Source of the DNA: Dyella halodurans
Lineage (GTDB): Bacteria > Pseudomonadota > Gammaproteobacteria > Xanthomonadales > Rhodanobacteraceae
Direction: 5' to 3'
Length of the DNA: 64,000 nt
NCBI RefSeq assembly: GCF_026283925.1
Contig: NZ_JAPDPF010000003.1
Span: 434,001 to 498,000 of the forward strand
Every line of letters begins with the position of its first letter. Within the stretch, counting starts at the first letter, position 1. Positions 9,001-17,326 of the stretch are shown here, piece by piece. The notes beneath the pieces were generated by a model. That model was not told where the DNA came from and did not search any database. It saw only the letters and a list, made by a program, of their open reading frames with translations. The translations under genes were made by a program, and so were the position numbers.

Positions 9001-9100
9001 CTACCAGATCTCCCCCGGCACGCCTGATCCGCTGTACGGCTCCGCCGTGGTCAGGCAGCAGCCGCGCTTTGTGCGGCTGAGCGCCACCTACGACTACTGA
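6095..9100 (+). CDS. TonB-dependent receptor with carboxypeptidase-like N-terminal domain
   Basis: A 1001-residue outer-membrane protein. Residues 1-29 are a signal peptide ending PAAAQS. Residues 31-110 (GSIFGQV...GRYVASELPLGTYTVSFL) form a carboxypeptidase regulatory-like beta-sandwich as in Oar-type receptors. Residues 120-235 are the plug, with LAKLPLGRSAEAIALLAPG and SAQYGRSDGGVINMVGKRGS. The rest is an aromatic-rich 22-strand barrel ending in TYDY, the terminal aromatic typical of BAM substrates. These receptors import large ligands or act in surface assembly with TonB energy. The ligand is unknown. A strong hairpin terminator follows, and the neighbouring secreted thioredoxin-like gene may be functionally linked. 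Confidence 0.93.
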   Translation: MNKQIVLASRALSFAIAAAVSLSSTPAAAQSTTGSIFGQVPLAGGESILIKSTTGISREVPVDSRGRYVASELPLGTYTVSFLRNGQVVDSRDDIGLRVGSGTEVSFENAAAKNLGAVNVSANTAPLIDVTSVDSRTVITASELAKLPLGRSAEAIALLAPGVTNNSGGYTGPSGQSLVTFGGSSASENAYYINGFNTTETQRGLGGLTLPYGAIEQQEIYTGGYSAQYGRSDGGVINMVGKRGSNDWHFGGQVLWEPEFARADASNTYYTNGLPASPIAGSLYDPNSRNRQWTTTYDAYIGGPLIKDKLFLFLAGEVSKQDGSTVNGVSSAQPYVNYRESLPKWYGKLDWNITDSNILELTGASNKKNTSGSIYSYNFTTLTRGAFINAADNTKTGGDLYSAKFTSYITDSLTLSALYGKMRLDNYDVPGNYDSSLTYLTDIQNQNPALNGGTPIGNGQVTQSLYNPNRHNTSNNLRLDLTYQLGAHTLSAGIDNQNARAIDQGSQTSGPGYYWGYGYTTTPTVALIPNLGVGAPANYPNGAAGYYAVQYIDSSIASVRSAQRAQYVEDKWQVTDRWLLSLGLRNDQFTDYNADGQAYIRQNRPQWAPRLGFSWDVNGDASFKVYGNAGRYYLGLPLNPALNAAGAYVATQQYFTYSGIAADGTPTGLVPFSNAVSPNNTYGVLPDPKTVTAQNIKPEYQDEFILGLSKAIDDHWVYGAKLTQRILRSGIDDYCDVGAIENKAAALGYDVNSTNSCYLINPGRANTFTVVDTSGAYRSVSLSNAEMGFPPLIRKYYALETFLEHPFDGHWYGKIDYVFSRSYGDTEGQLRSDIQQTAASTSIDWDFPALMSNSNGAQSNDHTHQIKLFGYYQITSEWQVSGNVSLVSGNPRNCLGFYGPNQTDPVGYGSYYHWCGGQPSPPGTYRLPWNKQLDVGASYRPSFAAGKLGFSLNVFNLFNSQAILNAYPYYQISPGTPDPLYGSAVVRQQPRFVRLSATYDY

Positions 9101-9143
9101 TGTCGCACCGCTTGTGCAGGTCGTCCCCTCGCCGCCTGCACTC

Positions 9144-9178
9144 CGAAGGGATGGCCCACACTCCATCCCTTCGTTCTT
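9144..9178 (+). terminator. Hairpin terminator after the TonB receptor
   Basis: CGAAGGGATGG (9144-9154) and CCATCCCTTCG (9163-9173) pair perfectly over 11 bp with an 8-base loop, followed by TTCTTG. It sits 44 bases past the receptor stop and before the next ATG at 9213, so it may attenuate or end receptor transcription. Confidence 0.7.
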
Positions 9179-9212
9179 GATCTCAACCCGCCGCCGATAG
9201 AGGCACACGACC

Positions 9213-10535
9213 ATGCAAACGGCTTCCCGATTCATCAAGACCGTCCTCGTCGCCGCGCTGACGCTGCTGGGCGCATCGCTACACGCCGGCGAAAGCAAGG
9301 AAACCAACAGCATCGCCGATGCGATCCAGGCAGCGGGCCAGCAGCATCGTCCGGTGCTGATCGATTTCCACGCGGTGTGGTGCTACTCCTGCTACTACAT
9401 GGCCAGCCATGTACTCAACGGGCCCGCGTGGGACGCCGTGGAGCACAAGGCCATCGTGGTCGAGGCGGATGCCGACTCACCGGACGGCCAGGCGTGGCTG
9501 AAGAAACTAAAGGTCTCCTTCCTGCCCAGCTATGTGGTGTTGGACGAGCACGGCAACGAGCTGGGACGCATCGCCGCCGAGCAGCCGCGCGAAAAGTTCT
9601 ATCCGCAGATCAACGCCATCATCGCGAACGGCCGGTCGCTGGATACGCTCAAGGCCAAGGCCGCCAGCGGCTCGGTCGATGCAGTTGCCGGCGTACTGGG
9701 CGCCTACAAGGCACGCGACGAAGGCGAGGAAGGCCTGCAGTGGTTTGCCTCGTTGTCCGCCCCTGTTCGCGACGCGGCGGGAAAGAACCCGAGGGTCGCG
9801 CTGGCACTGGGCCAACTGGGCCTGGCGAAAGCGCAGGCCGCCAACGACGATGAGGCCGTCATCGCCAGTGCTCAACGCGTCTTGGCCGGGCCGATCGGAT
9901 GCGAGCGTCCCTATGTGCTCGACGCCTTGCTGGACGCGAGCAAACGCCTGGGCGCGGCGCAACGCACGGCCCTGCTGGCGCCGCAGCGCCAGCCGCTCGA
10001 CCACTACCTCAACGCGCAAGTCCTCACCGCCAAACCCACCTGCGTCGACCAACGCAGCGCCGTGCTGGCCAGCGCGAACCTGGATGCGGCACTCGGTGAT
10101 CATGCCGCCGAAGCCGGCGTACTGGATCGTGCGATCAAGCTCGCCAGGCAAGGCCTGGGCGACGATGTCACCCGCGACCGCAACCTGGCCGACAACCTGC
10201 GCGTCTACCTGGCACGGGCAAAGCGCACCGACGAACTCGATGTCTTCCAGCGCAAGCTGATCGCCGCGTATCCTGACGATTACGTCTACAGCTACCGCTA
10301 TGGCCGCAGCCTGCTCGAAGCCGGCAAGCCGGAAGCCGCGCTGCCTTATCTCGCGCAGGCCGCGACCAAGGCTTACGGCGCCAATCGGCTCGCAGTCGCC
10401 ACCCAGCAGGTCAAGGCGCTGAAAGCCCTGCACCGGACGGCAGAGGCGACGAAGGTGGCAGATGCGGCGGTTGCCGACAGCGGCCCCTGGTTCCCCAAGC
10501 AGACAGATGCATTGAAGGCGGAGCTGAAGTCGTAA
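9213..10535 (+). CDS. Secreted thioredoxin-fold protein with TPR-like C-terminus
   Basis: A 440-residue protein with a signal peptide (residues 1-26, ending SLHAG). A thioredoxin domain covers about residues 30-140: PVLIDFHAVWCYSCYYM holds the redox pair C57-x-x-C60, and FLPSYVVLDEHG is the cis-proline loop. This resembles the DsbD C-terminal and DUF255-like periplasmic reductases. The remaining 300 residues are alanine-rich helices with TPR character (YSYRYGRSLLEAGKPEAALPYLAQAATKAYG). It probably acts on cysteines of exported proteins in the periplasm. It lies 113 bases downstream of the TonB receptor on the same strand, separated by a hairpin, so co-transcription is uncertain. Confidence 0.85.
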   Translation: MQTASRFIKTVLVAALTLLGASLHAGESKETNSIADAIQAAGQQHRPVLIDFHAVWCYSCYYMASHVLNGPAWDAVEHKAIVVEADADSPDGQAWLKKLKVSFLPSYVVLDEHGNELGRIAAEQPREKFYPQINAIIANGRSLDTLKAKAASGSVDAVAGVLGAYKARDEGEEGLQWFASLSAPVRDAAGKNPRVALALGQLGLAKAQAANDDEAVIASAQRVLAGPIGCERPYVLDALLDASKRLGAAQRTALLAPQRQPLDHYLNAQVLTAKPTCVDQRSAVLASANLDAALGDHAAEAGVLDRAIKLARQGLGDDVTRDRNLADNLRVYLARAKRTDELDVFQRKLIAAYPDDYVYSYRYGRSLLEAGKPEAALPYLAQAATKAYGANRLAVATQQVKALKALHRTAEATKVADAAVADSGPWFPKQTDALKAELKS

Positions 10536-10595
10536 GCGAGGCACACACCCGACCTCGGGCGACCATCGCAGACTGCTCCCGACCAGCCCGCAAGC

Positions 10596-10625
10596 ACGGC
10601 GCCCGGCTCAACCTGGCGCCGTTTT
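10596..10625 (+). terminator. Rho-independent terminator after the thioredoxin-like gene
   Basis: ACGGCGCC (10596-10603) pairs exactly with GGCGCCGT (10615-10622) around an 11-base loop and runs into TTTT, 61 bases past the stop codon. Confidence 0.75.
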
Positions 10626-10678
10626 CAGTGGCATAGTGGCCGACGAGCATGCCGGTGTCGTCGAAACCGAGGTGACTT

Positions 10679-11083
10679 ATGTCGAGCAAAACCGCCTCCT
10701 GTACCTGCGGGCAACTGCGCATCGAGGTTCAGGGAGAGCCCCTGGGCGTTGGCGTCTGCCACTGCCTGGCCTGCCAGCAACGCACGGGTAGCGTGTTTGC
10801 CGCACTCGCCGCGTACCGGCCCCCGTTTACGGTCACCGGCACTGCCACGGAATACGTGCGCACAGGCGACCAGGGTTCCAGGTTTCGCTTCAGGTTTTGC
10901 CCGGTCTGCGGCAGCACGGTGTTTCACACCGAAGAGGGCGACGATCGATCCGTGTCGGTGGCGGTAGGCGCCTTTGCCGATCCAGGCTTTCCCGCCCCTC
11001 GCGACTCGGTCTATGAGTGCCGGCGGCATGCATGGGTGCAATTGCCCGCCGATATCACGCGCTACGACAAGGATCCGACGTAG
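10679..11083 (+). CDS. GFA family (glutathione-dependent formaldehyde-activating-like) zinc protein
   Basis: A 134-residue protein with the Mss4-like zinc ligand pattern of the GFA family: CTCGQLRIE near residue 8, CHCLACQQRTGSVFA near residue 28 and CPVCGSTVFHTE near residue 75. The four to six cysteines bind zinc in a beta-rich fold. The first described member was proposed to aid formaldehyde conjugation to glutathione, but most family members have no proven reaction. AGGTGA precedes the ATG. It is a single gene between a terminator and a converging M14 peptidase gene. Confidence 0.9.
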   Translation: MSSKTASCTCGQLRIEVQGEPLGVGVCHCLACQQRTGSVFAALAAYRPPFTVTGTATEYVRTGDQGSRFRFRFCPVCGSTVFHTEEGDDRSVSVAVGAFADPGFPAPRDSVYECRRHAWVQLPADITRYDKDPT

Positions 11084-11210
11084 CGCGTGCTTGATGCCGA
11101 TGGTTCGGCTGATCCATTACAAACGGCGAAGGTGAGCACGCGTGCCCTTCGAGCCGAAGCCATCGAGCCCGATCACGGAAACTTCCGGCTTCGCATCGCT
11201 CACCCGGCTG

Positions 11211-12140
11211 CTAGTTGCTACCGATGTTTGCCAACGCAAAATCGATCGCTGCACATACCGCCGTCGCCTGTGCGGTATTGCATTGCTCGGCACTGGCTCG
11301 GGGGCTGTCGGGATAGACCTCGGTGGTGGTCTTGTACGGCGCACCGGTGATGCCGGCGCAGAGACCGAGCTGGGTGAGCGGATACTCGATGACGCCTGGC
11401 GCGACCATGGGCGAGCCGATGATCTCGCCATGGCTATCGGCCGGGGCGATGTGGGTGACTTTCTCCACCGCCGCAATCACCGCCTTCTGGAATGCCGGCT
11501 GCGGATGCGCGCTGTCATCGACCACGTAGAAGCCGTCGGGGACCTCGCCCGGTACGTAGGGCACGCCATCGCGGGCAGCCAACGCCGGGCGGAACTCGGA
11601 CTCGTCGCTATCGGTGGTCTCATGCAAATCGATATGCACCAGCACGCGATCGCGCAACGGAGCGATCAGCCGCAGCAGCGCAGCCGACTCCTGCGCCGGA
11701 CTGTTGTCACGAAATGAGCGGTTCGGATCCAGCGCGTTGGCGTTCCAGCGATGAATCCGCTCATAGGCCCAGGGGCTCACGCAGGGCGCCACCAGCAGGT
11801 TGACCCGGCCCGCATAGGCCGCCGCATGCTGCTCGATAAACTGCAAAGCCCCGTGCACGCCGCTGGTTTCATAGCCATGCACGCCGCCCGTCACCAGTGC
11901 AACGGGAAGGTCGTCACGCCAGTCGCGACTCTTGATGGCCAGCAGCGGGTAACTGTCGTCCTGGTAATCCAGACGACCGTACGTCTCGACCTCAAAGCGC
12001 TCGCGCAGGCGCTCGATCACGCTCAGCACATCCGCTGCATAACTGCGCTTGCGGGTCTGCCGCGACAGCCAGAGGGCGACTTCCGCACTACCCCAGGGCT
12101 GTCCGGGCGTGCCAATCGGAAAGGGGGTATCAGACGTCAT
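11211..12140 (-). CDS. M14-family metallocarboxypeptidase-like protein
   Basis: A 309-residue protein with all features of an M14 zinc hydrolase. GGVHGYETSG gives the HxxE zinc ligands H88 and E91, DPNRSF gives the N-R substrate-carboxylate pair, HIDLHETTD supplies the third ligand H173, and TTTEVY places the general-base glutamate at 274. No signal peptide is seen, so it is probably cytoplasmic, in the group that overlaps succinylglutamate desuccinylase-like deacylases. The start at 12140 (MTSDTPFPIG) was chosen because the long upstream extension of the open frame is arginine-rich and unlike a peptidase pro-segment. The exact substrate cannot be told. Confidence 0.88.
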   Translation of the reverse strand: MTSDTPFPIGTPGQPWGSAEVALWLSRQTRKRSYAADVLSVIERLRERFEVETYGRLDYQDDSYPLLAIKSRDWRDDLPVALVTGGVHGYETSGVHGALQFIEQHAAAYAGRVNLLVAPCVSPWAYERIHRWNANALDPNRSFRDNSPAQESAALLRLIAPLRDRVLVHIDLHETTDSDESEFRPALAARDGVPYVPGEVPDGFYVVDDSAHPQPAFQKAVIAAVEKVTHIAPADSHGEIIGSPMVAPGVIEYPLTQLGLCAGITGAPYKTTTEVYPDSPRASAEQCNTAQATAVCAAIDFALANIGSN

Positions 12141-12256
12141 CGGTTCGCTCACATAGCCGGGAATACAAGGGCAAAGCATGGGGTCAGGATGACCTTCCCG
12201 CAACCACAGCGCTGGCACGTGAGGGCGAATGACGCTACCTGTCCCGTCTTGCCCCC

Positions 12257-12547
12257 TTATTGGGTCCGCAAGGCGCAGGCGGCACCGGCGCCCTGTTGGC
12301 GTCGTGCCGAACGCGCCAACAGTGAAGGCCTCGTCAACGGTTCTTGCTGAAAGGCCCGGTATGCCGCCAGCGTGTCGAGTGATTCGCGCAGCAAGTTGAT
12401 CTTTGCGCGCTCCGCGACGAGTCGCCCCGCATGGGTCTGCCGATAGGTTTTTCCGGCGCAAAGCACCTGCGCTTCAACGCTGATTTCGCCGAATACATGA
12501 AAAGCGCACTCCGGTCCCTGCCTGGCCAAAAGCCTGGAATACGCCAA
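12257..12547 (-). pseudogene. C-terminal fragment of an NTF2/SnoaL-like protein
   Basis: The open frame GEISVEAQVLCAGKTYRQTH followed by VAERAKINLLRESLDTLAAY and RAFQ matches the C-terminal half of NTF2/SnoaL-like folds (Eaxg...l..Gk.Y.q.y.g....e.gkI.llREylD.l...raF). A TGA lies just upstream in the same frame, the only starts are TTG codons, and no N-terminal half is recognisable in the neighbouring frames. I read it as an N-terminally truncated remnant. Family assignment is by eye and uncertain. Confidence 0.4.
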
Positions 12548-12678
12548 TCATTCAGCGGCCAAGCTTCACCACGCCTGCCGTCGGCTGGCGAAGACCGAGA
12601 ACTTTTTCCCCAATCCTCGAGTCGATGAGAACGCACGCCAGGCAGCTCGCGGAGCTGCGGCTCATTGAGGGTACGGCC

Positions 12679-13725
12679 TTGAAAGGGAATCGATTGAAGG
12701 CAGGTTGTGCAGTGTTGGGGATGGTCTTGGCAGGTGGCGTACAGGCCGGAGGATCGGCCGATATTTCGGTGTTGCAGCGCATTCCAGATAGCTATGCGCA
12801 AGCAGGAACACTCGTCACCATAGCGCCTGGTCGCAAGTTGAACCTTCGCTGTGAGGGCCATGGCGAGCAGACCGTACTCCTTGAGGCTGGCTCACGTGCC
12901 GACACCACCACCTGGTTCAGGCTGCAGCCGCTGTTGGCGGCATCCAGCAAGGTCTGTTCATACGATCGGGCGGGTTACGGCTTCAGCGATGAAGGTCCGC
13001 TGCCACGAAACCTCGATGCCGATGTCGCGGATCTGCACGCACTGATCCAGCAAGCCGACCTGCATGCGCCGCTGGTGATGGTGGGGCACTCCAGGGGAAG
13101 CAATATTGTCCGGCTCTATGCCGACCGGTACCCGGCCGATGTCAGTGGCATGGTTCTGATCGATCCTCCCGCGCAGGACATCGCCGCCGTCGCGCCGGAC
13201 TGGGCGAAGCAGGAGGAGGAGATGAGCGCGCAACGGTTTGCCTTCATAAGCCAATGCGAAGCGGGTGCGGAGAAGCATCAACTGGCGTCACCACCACCTG
13301 CACTCGCGCGTTGCGTGGCCGGCGCCAATCCACTTGCCGGTGCAAAGGTGAATGCGGCGATTGCCGCCTACAAATACAAACCGGCGTTCTGGCGCACGCT
13401 GAAGTCGGAGCTCGAGGACAACGTGGTGGTTTACCGGCAGCCCGTGGCGGCCACGGAAACGCATGGCTCGACGCCCATGATCGTACTGACCGCCGCCGAC
13501 ACCTATGCCGACGCCCCCGCGGATATTCGCAAAACGCTCGAGGCGGCCAGGGACAAAACCCAGGCGCAAATCCTCGCCACCACGACGCGTCACCAGCGAA
13601 TCGTCGTCGATCACGCCTCACACGACATTCAACTGGATCAGCCGCAGGCGGTAGCGAGCGCCGTTGCTGCCCTAATGAAGCAGACAGCCGTGCCCGTCCA
13701 ACAGGCTGCCACAGGCATGCCGTAG
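12679..13725 (+). CDS. Exported alpha/beta hydrolase
   Basis: A protein of about 348 residues. The TTG at 12679 is preferred because GAGGG lies 7 bases upstream and the product then starts MKGNRLKAGCAVLGMVLAGG, a normal signal peptide. An ATG at 12625 would add 18 residues without a ribosome site. The hydrolase core shows VLLEAGSRADTTTW (oxyanion region), VCSYDRAGYGFSD, the nucleophile elbow VGHSRG with S138, MVLIDPPA, and a late DHASHD histidine. It is a serine hydrolase of esterase/lipase type, secreted to the periplasm, with unknown substrate. Confidence 0.82.
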   Translation: MKGNRLKAGCAVLGMVLAGGVQAGGSADISVLQRIPDSYAQAGTLVTIAPGRKLNLRCEGHGEQTVLLEAGSRADTTTWFRLQPLLAASSKVCSYDRAGYGFSDEGPLPRNLDADVADLHALIQQADLHAPLVMVGHSRGSNIVRLYADRYPADVSGMVLIDPPAQDIAAVAPDWAKQEEEMSAQRFAFISQCEAGAEKHQLASPPPALARCVAGANPLAGAKVNAAIAAYKYKPAFWRTLKSELEDNVVVYRQPVAATETHGSTPMIVLTAADTYADAPADIRKTLEAARDKTQAQILATTTRHQRIVVDHASHDIQLDQPQAVASAVAALMKQTAVPVQQAATGMP

Positions 13726-13773
13726 CCAGGCTACTGTGCGGCTGAGTGTGTGCTTGAAAAAGCCGCGTAAATT

Positions 13774-13822
13774 GGGGGGACAGCGGTCGATTGCGGGAAA
13801 GGTGCGCCCTGCCCCCTGTTTG
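13774..13822. repeat. Divergent copy of the GGGGTCAG palindrome family
   Basis: GGGGGGACAGCGGTCGATTG followed by GGAAAGGTGC and GCCCTGCCCCCTGTTT is a degraded version of the palindrome seen cleanly at 59004-59050 and 61649-61702. Confidence 0.5.
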
Positions 13823-13855
13823 CAAGAAGGAGGACCGTCCAGTGACATCCTTGAA

Positions 13856-14386
13856 CTAGCTGTCCTTGCCGCCCTTGCTCTTGGCAGCCATCTCCGCCAG
13901 CTTGACCACCGTGTTCATATTGCGCGCCGTGCCGGTCTTGGCAGCCGGGATCTTCAACTTGGAATCGGCCATGCCGTCACCGTAGTGGACATAGATTTCG
14001 CGCTTGCCCAGCTTGACCACTTCGCCGTTGACCCCGGTGATGGTCTTGAGCGTATCGGCGGGCGGTGCGGCGTCGATAAAGATCGCCATGACCCGGTTGG
14101 GCGCCGCCTTCGGAAAAGGATTGGCTGCTGCCACCGCAGCCATCTCGGCCGCCGTACGCACGTGTACGGCAACCGCCTTCCCGGCGTAGCGATGGAGGCG
14201 GCTTTCGATGGCCACCTGCACCTGTGCCGCCGTCTTCTTGCTGCTGAACACGACGTTGCCACTGGCGATATAGGTGCGGACATGCTCGAACCCGGCATCC
14301 TCACACATGGCCTTGAGCTCGCTCATGGGAAGCTTGCCGGTGCCTCCCACGTTGACGGCGCGCAATAACGCGATGAATGCGGTCAT
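13856..14386 (-). CDS. DUF1697 family protein
   Basis: A 176-residue protein starting MTAFIALLRAVNVGGTGKLP, the diagnostic opening of DUF1697 (..a.LRgiNVGG.nkv.M..L). It continues with the similarly conserved GFEHVRTYIASGNVVFSS and ends with TGTARNMNTVVKLAEMA, matching the family's T.RN..Tv..L. The start at 14386 follows a GAGGATAGGG ribosome site; the open frame upstream is not conserved. Members are small cytoplasmic proteins with no established reaction. Confidence 0.92.
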   Translation of the reverse strand: MTAFIALLRAVNVGGTGKLPMSELKAMCEDAGFEHVRTYIASGNVVFSSKKTAAQVQVAIESRLHRYAGKAVAVHVRTAAEMAAVAAANPFPKAAPNRVMAIFIDAAPPADTLKTITGVNGEVVKLGKREIYVHYGDGMADSKLKIPAAKTGTARNMNTVVKLAEMAAKSKGGKDS

Positions 14387-14621
14387 GTCCCTATCCTCGA
14401 TTCCCGGAGCTACGGCGAACCCTGGCTGCCGCCCGATTTGGGCCCCATCCGTGCCTGTGATCGCGGCCCCGCCACCCGGCGGATCGCCGTCGCGCGCCAG
14501 CATAATCCAGGAAATACGCGGGGGTATTCACCCTTTTCCATCCCCCGGACCCTAAATGTCCCTGACCTTGAGGTACGGCTGCGTATATAGTTCCTGTTTC
14601 CAAGCACTTCCTTCCAAGAGC

Positions 14622-16487
14622 ATGATTCGAAGCAACCAGGTTTTAGTCACCATCGGCACGGCCTGCACGATTTCCGCGGTCGGCTCCACGGAAACCTACC
14701 AAGCCCTGGTGGCGGGGACCGAGGAGTTTTTGCCGTTGGCCGCGTTCGACGCCGGCCTTGTCGACGTCGACCCCAACGCGGAAAGCGCAGCACATGCCAT
14801 GCGCTGGGCCTCGGGTGCGCAAGCGGGCGAGTCCGTGACATCGCAAGAACTGGCGCAGCTGCATGGCGATGCCTTGCGTGCGAACTCAGGCATTCGTCAC
14901 GTCGCGGGCGTTCGTGAACTGGCGCCGCGCGTGGTCACCGATATTGCGGCCCCGCTGCCACACGACCTGGAGACGGTAGGCTTGCGCAGGCTGGCCGGCC
15001 TGCGCTACGACGATATCCGTGGCTCGGGCCTGAAGGACATGCATGGGCTCTTTCAGGACGACCCGCTGCTCAGTCCGTCCTTGCAGTCGCAGCTTTTTGC
15101 CTATGGCGCGCTCGGCGCGCTGGCCGGACTGCCGCGCTCACTGTCTGAACTCGTACCCAATCCGTTCGGCTTCCGCGTCGTCTCGGCCACTGCGTTTGGC
15201 GGCATGGAAGCGCTGGGGCAGTGGTTGCGACCGGATGCGCCCTTGCCTGAAAGCGGCGTTCCCAAGGATACCTTCGCCGTTCGCCTGGCCCATTCGCTGG
15301 GCTCACATGGGCCGGCCCTGGTATCGACCATGCTGGCTCCGTCCTACAGCATCAGCCGCGTGCTGAAGAACCCGGCGCTGCGCGAATCGCTGCGGTCCGA
15401 TGATGTCGGCTTTATGCGCGTGCCGCAGACGCCGATGACCGCCGTGGGTGCCTGTGCGTCGAGCCTCATTGCGCTGGCGGACATTGCACCGCAACTGCTG
15501 TTCGACTACCCGGGCTTCCAGAAGCCGCAGATGGTGCTGCTGACGGCCGCGGATGCGCCCCTGCAGCCGCGCTACGGCATTCTCGAGGCTTTCGGCGGTG
15601 GCGCGCTCATGACGGGCGAAAAACTTGCCGCCAAGAATGCCGCCCATACCGATGGCATGCAGCGCAGCGTGCACGACTCGCTCGCCCCGTTCGACATCGA
15701 TGCCGACGGCACGGTGGTCGGTCATGGCGGCTCGGGCTTGCTGGTCACGACGCTGGAGTTTGCCCTCAAGAACCAGCTCGACATCACCTCGATCATCGTC
15801 GGCTGGGGCCAAAGCGCCGAGGCCGGCGGCAAGGCGCACTTTGCCGGCGTCGGCTTCGGTGGTGAAAACGCCCTGGTCCAGGCGCTCGACATGGCCTTCC
15901 TCGGTCACGGCTACGGCGTCTCCGATTTTCATTACCTGGCGGCGCACGCCACCGGTACGCGCACCAATTCGAAAACCGACCTCGGTACCGCCTGGGCCGG
16001 CTTGAATGGCGCGGCGCAGCGCCAGCGCTTTGAAGGTCCGCTGCCACGACTCTTCGTTGGTACGCCCAAGGCCGTCGGTGACGGACATACCATGGGCGAA
16101 ACCGGGCTGAAGGCCATGTCTCAGGCGCTGCAGTACGTCTTGGGCCGCCCGGCGCCAGGCGTACCGACGCTGCGCCGACTGGACCCGGACCTCGCCGATA
16201 TTGCCGGTCATTTCCATTTGCAGCCCGAGCCGTCGTCCGGCAATACCAACGGCGGCGCGCTGTGCGTGACGCAGGGGTTTGGCGGTTACAACGGCGCCGT
16301 GGCGCTACGCTCGGCAACGCCGGAGGCGCTGGCGCGCTACGTCTGCGATCCCAGCGAACTGGCAAGCTATCTGGAGGCCTGGCCGACCATCCGCGCCGAG
16401 CGCGAAAAGCGCGAGCGTGTGGCTCGCCGGAGTGCCAAGCTGGCCCTGGCCATGACGGAACGCCATCGCTGGCTTGGCCTCGAGTAA
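14622..16487 (+). CDS. Stand-alone beta-ketoacyl synthase (FabY-like)
   Basis: A 621-residue thiolase-fold ketosynthase. The nucleophile is C278 in TAVGACASSLIALAD, the two catalytic histidines are H442 (AAHATGTRTNSKTD) and H489 (VGDGHTMGETGLKAM), and the lysine is K483. There is no carrier-protein or acyltransferase domain and no polyketide gene nearby. The length, the late QGFGGYNGAVAL motif and the charged C-terminal tail (EREKRERVARRSAKLA) resemble FabY of Pseudomonas, a condensing enzyme that starts fatty-acid synthesis. That assignment is an inference. The start follows AAGAG, and the gene stands alone between DUF1697 and a repeat. Confidence 0.82.
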   Translation: MIRSNQVLVTIGTACTISAVGSTETYQALVAGTEEFLPLAAFDAGLVDVDPNAESAAHAMRWASGAQAGESVTSQELAQLHGDALRANSGIRHVAGVRELAPRVVTDIAAPLPHDLETVGLRRLAGLRYDDIRGSGLKDMHGLFQDDPLLSPSLQSQLFAYGALGALAGLPRSLSELVPNPFGFRVVSATAFGGMEALGQWLRPDAPLPESGVPKDTFAVRLAHSLGSHGPALVSTMLAPSYSISRVLKNPALRESLRSDDVGFMRVPQTPMTAVGACASSLIALADIAPQLLFDYPGFQKPQMVLLTAADAPLQPRYGILEAFGGGALMTGEKLAAKNAAHTDGMQRSVHDSLAPFDIDADGTVVGHGGSGLLVTTLEFALKNQLDITSIIVGWGQSAEAGGKAHFAGVGFGGENALVQALDMAFLGHGYGVSDFHYLAAHATGTRTNSKTDLGTAWAGLNGAAQRQRFEGPLPRLFVGTPKAVGDGHTMGETGLKAMSQALQYVLGRPAPGVPTLRRLDPDLADIAGHFHLQPEPSSGNTNGGALCVTQGFGGYNGAVALRSATPEALARYVCDPSELASYLEAWPTIRAEREKRERVARRSAKLALAMTERHRWLGLE

Positions 16488-16542
16488 GTCGCCGCGGCGC
16501 CGGCAGCGAATCTGGCGCAGCGTGACTCCCACGTTCCAGAGC

Positions 16543-16602
16543 GGGGGTCAGAGTCAACTTTCACGGTAGTGCACGCCGACCCCTGGCATTCGCACAGGGG
16601 TC
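16543..16602. repeat. GGGGTCAG palindrome copy with an added hairpin
   Basis: GGGGGTCAGAGTCAACTTTC and the later GTGCACGCCGACCCCTG form one arm pair of the repeat family. GACCCCTG (16578-16585) and CAGGGGTC (16595-16602) form a further exact 8-bp stem. It lies 56 bases past the ketosynthase gene and could end its transcript. Confidence 0.6.
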
Positions 16603-16753
16603 GACTTGCCATGGATCGAACAAGCCGCCGCGTGAAAAATCGTCCTGCATGGTTTCCGTCTTCGCGCGCATCGACCGACTAAAGCCGCCGTCGAAAGCGG
16701 CTTAGCCGGGGGCTTGCACGCCCAGCGATCCCCCGTGGGCACCGTCCCGCGAT

Positions 16754-17326
16754 CTACTGGTCAGCCCGCACCGCGTAGCAAAGCTCCACGACGCCACTCC
16801 GGTAGGCGTTCACCTCTGCCAGATGGAGCGCCACATCGGTTTCGAGCCCGCCGAAGAAGGGAATGCCATCGCCAATCAGGATCGGCAGAATCGAATAGCG
16901 AATCTCGTCCGCCAAGCCACGGCGAAGGCATTCGCCGCAAAGGGCACCGCCACCGACGAACCAGATGCTGTGGAACGCCGGGCGTAGCACCTGATCGACG
17001 AATTCCGCGAGATCGCCCGAGTGAAATTGAACCGTGTCGCGATTCTTGGGAAGGACGCGGGTCGTGAGCACGAACACCGGTTTGTCGCCATAAGACCAAC
17101 CAAAGCCTTTGGCTTCAAAATTCAAGGCGGTTTCATAAGTTCGCGATCCCATTACGTAGCAATCGATCGCCTTGAGGAACGCCTCGATCGTCGCCGGATC
17201 CAGCGTGCGACCGCCTGCGAACACGTCTGAAGTCTCCATCCAGTCGACACGTCCGTCCTTGCGGGCCACAAAGCCATCAAGGCTCGCCGCCATGTGGATG
17301 GTTACGCGAGAGTCTGTGTCTGCCAT
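16754..17326 (-). CDS. Dihydrofolate reductase family protein
   Basis: A 190-residue RibD-C/DHFR-like protein. VTIHMAASLDGFVARKDGRV is the family N-terminus, followed by CYVMGSRTYETAL, KPVFVLTTR and IWFVGGGALCGECLR, the nucleotide-binding glycine turn, then YSILPILIGDGIPFF. It is likely an NADPH-dependent reductase of unknown substrate. Together with the gene at 17622-18254 it makes two family members within 1.5 kb on the same strand. They are distant from each other in sequence, so this is not a recent duplication. Confidence 0.9.
   Translation of the reverse strand: MADTDSRVTIHMAASLDGFVARKDGRVDWMETSDVFAGGRTLDPATIEAFLKAIDCYVMGSRTYETALNFEAKGFGWSYGDKPVFVLTTRVLPKNRDTVQFHSGDLAEFVDQVLRPAFHSIWFVGGGALCGECLRRGLADEIRYSILPILIGDGIPFFGGLETDVALHLAEVNAYRSGVVELCYAVRADQ

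Noticed and set aside
9507-10544. A 345-codon antisense frame in the thioredoxin-like gene
   Set aside because: No domain or start signal; the opposite strand has signal peptide and CYSC motif.
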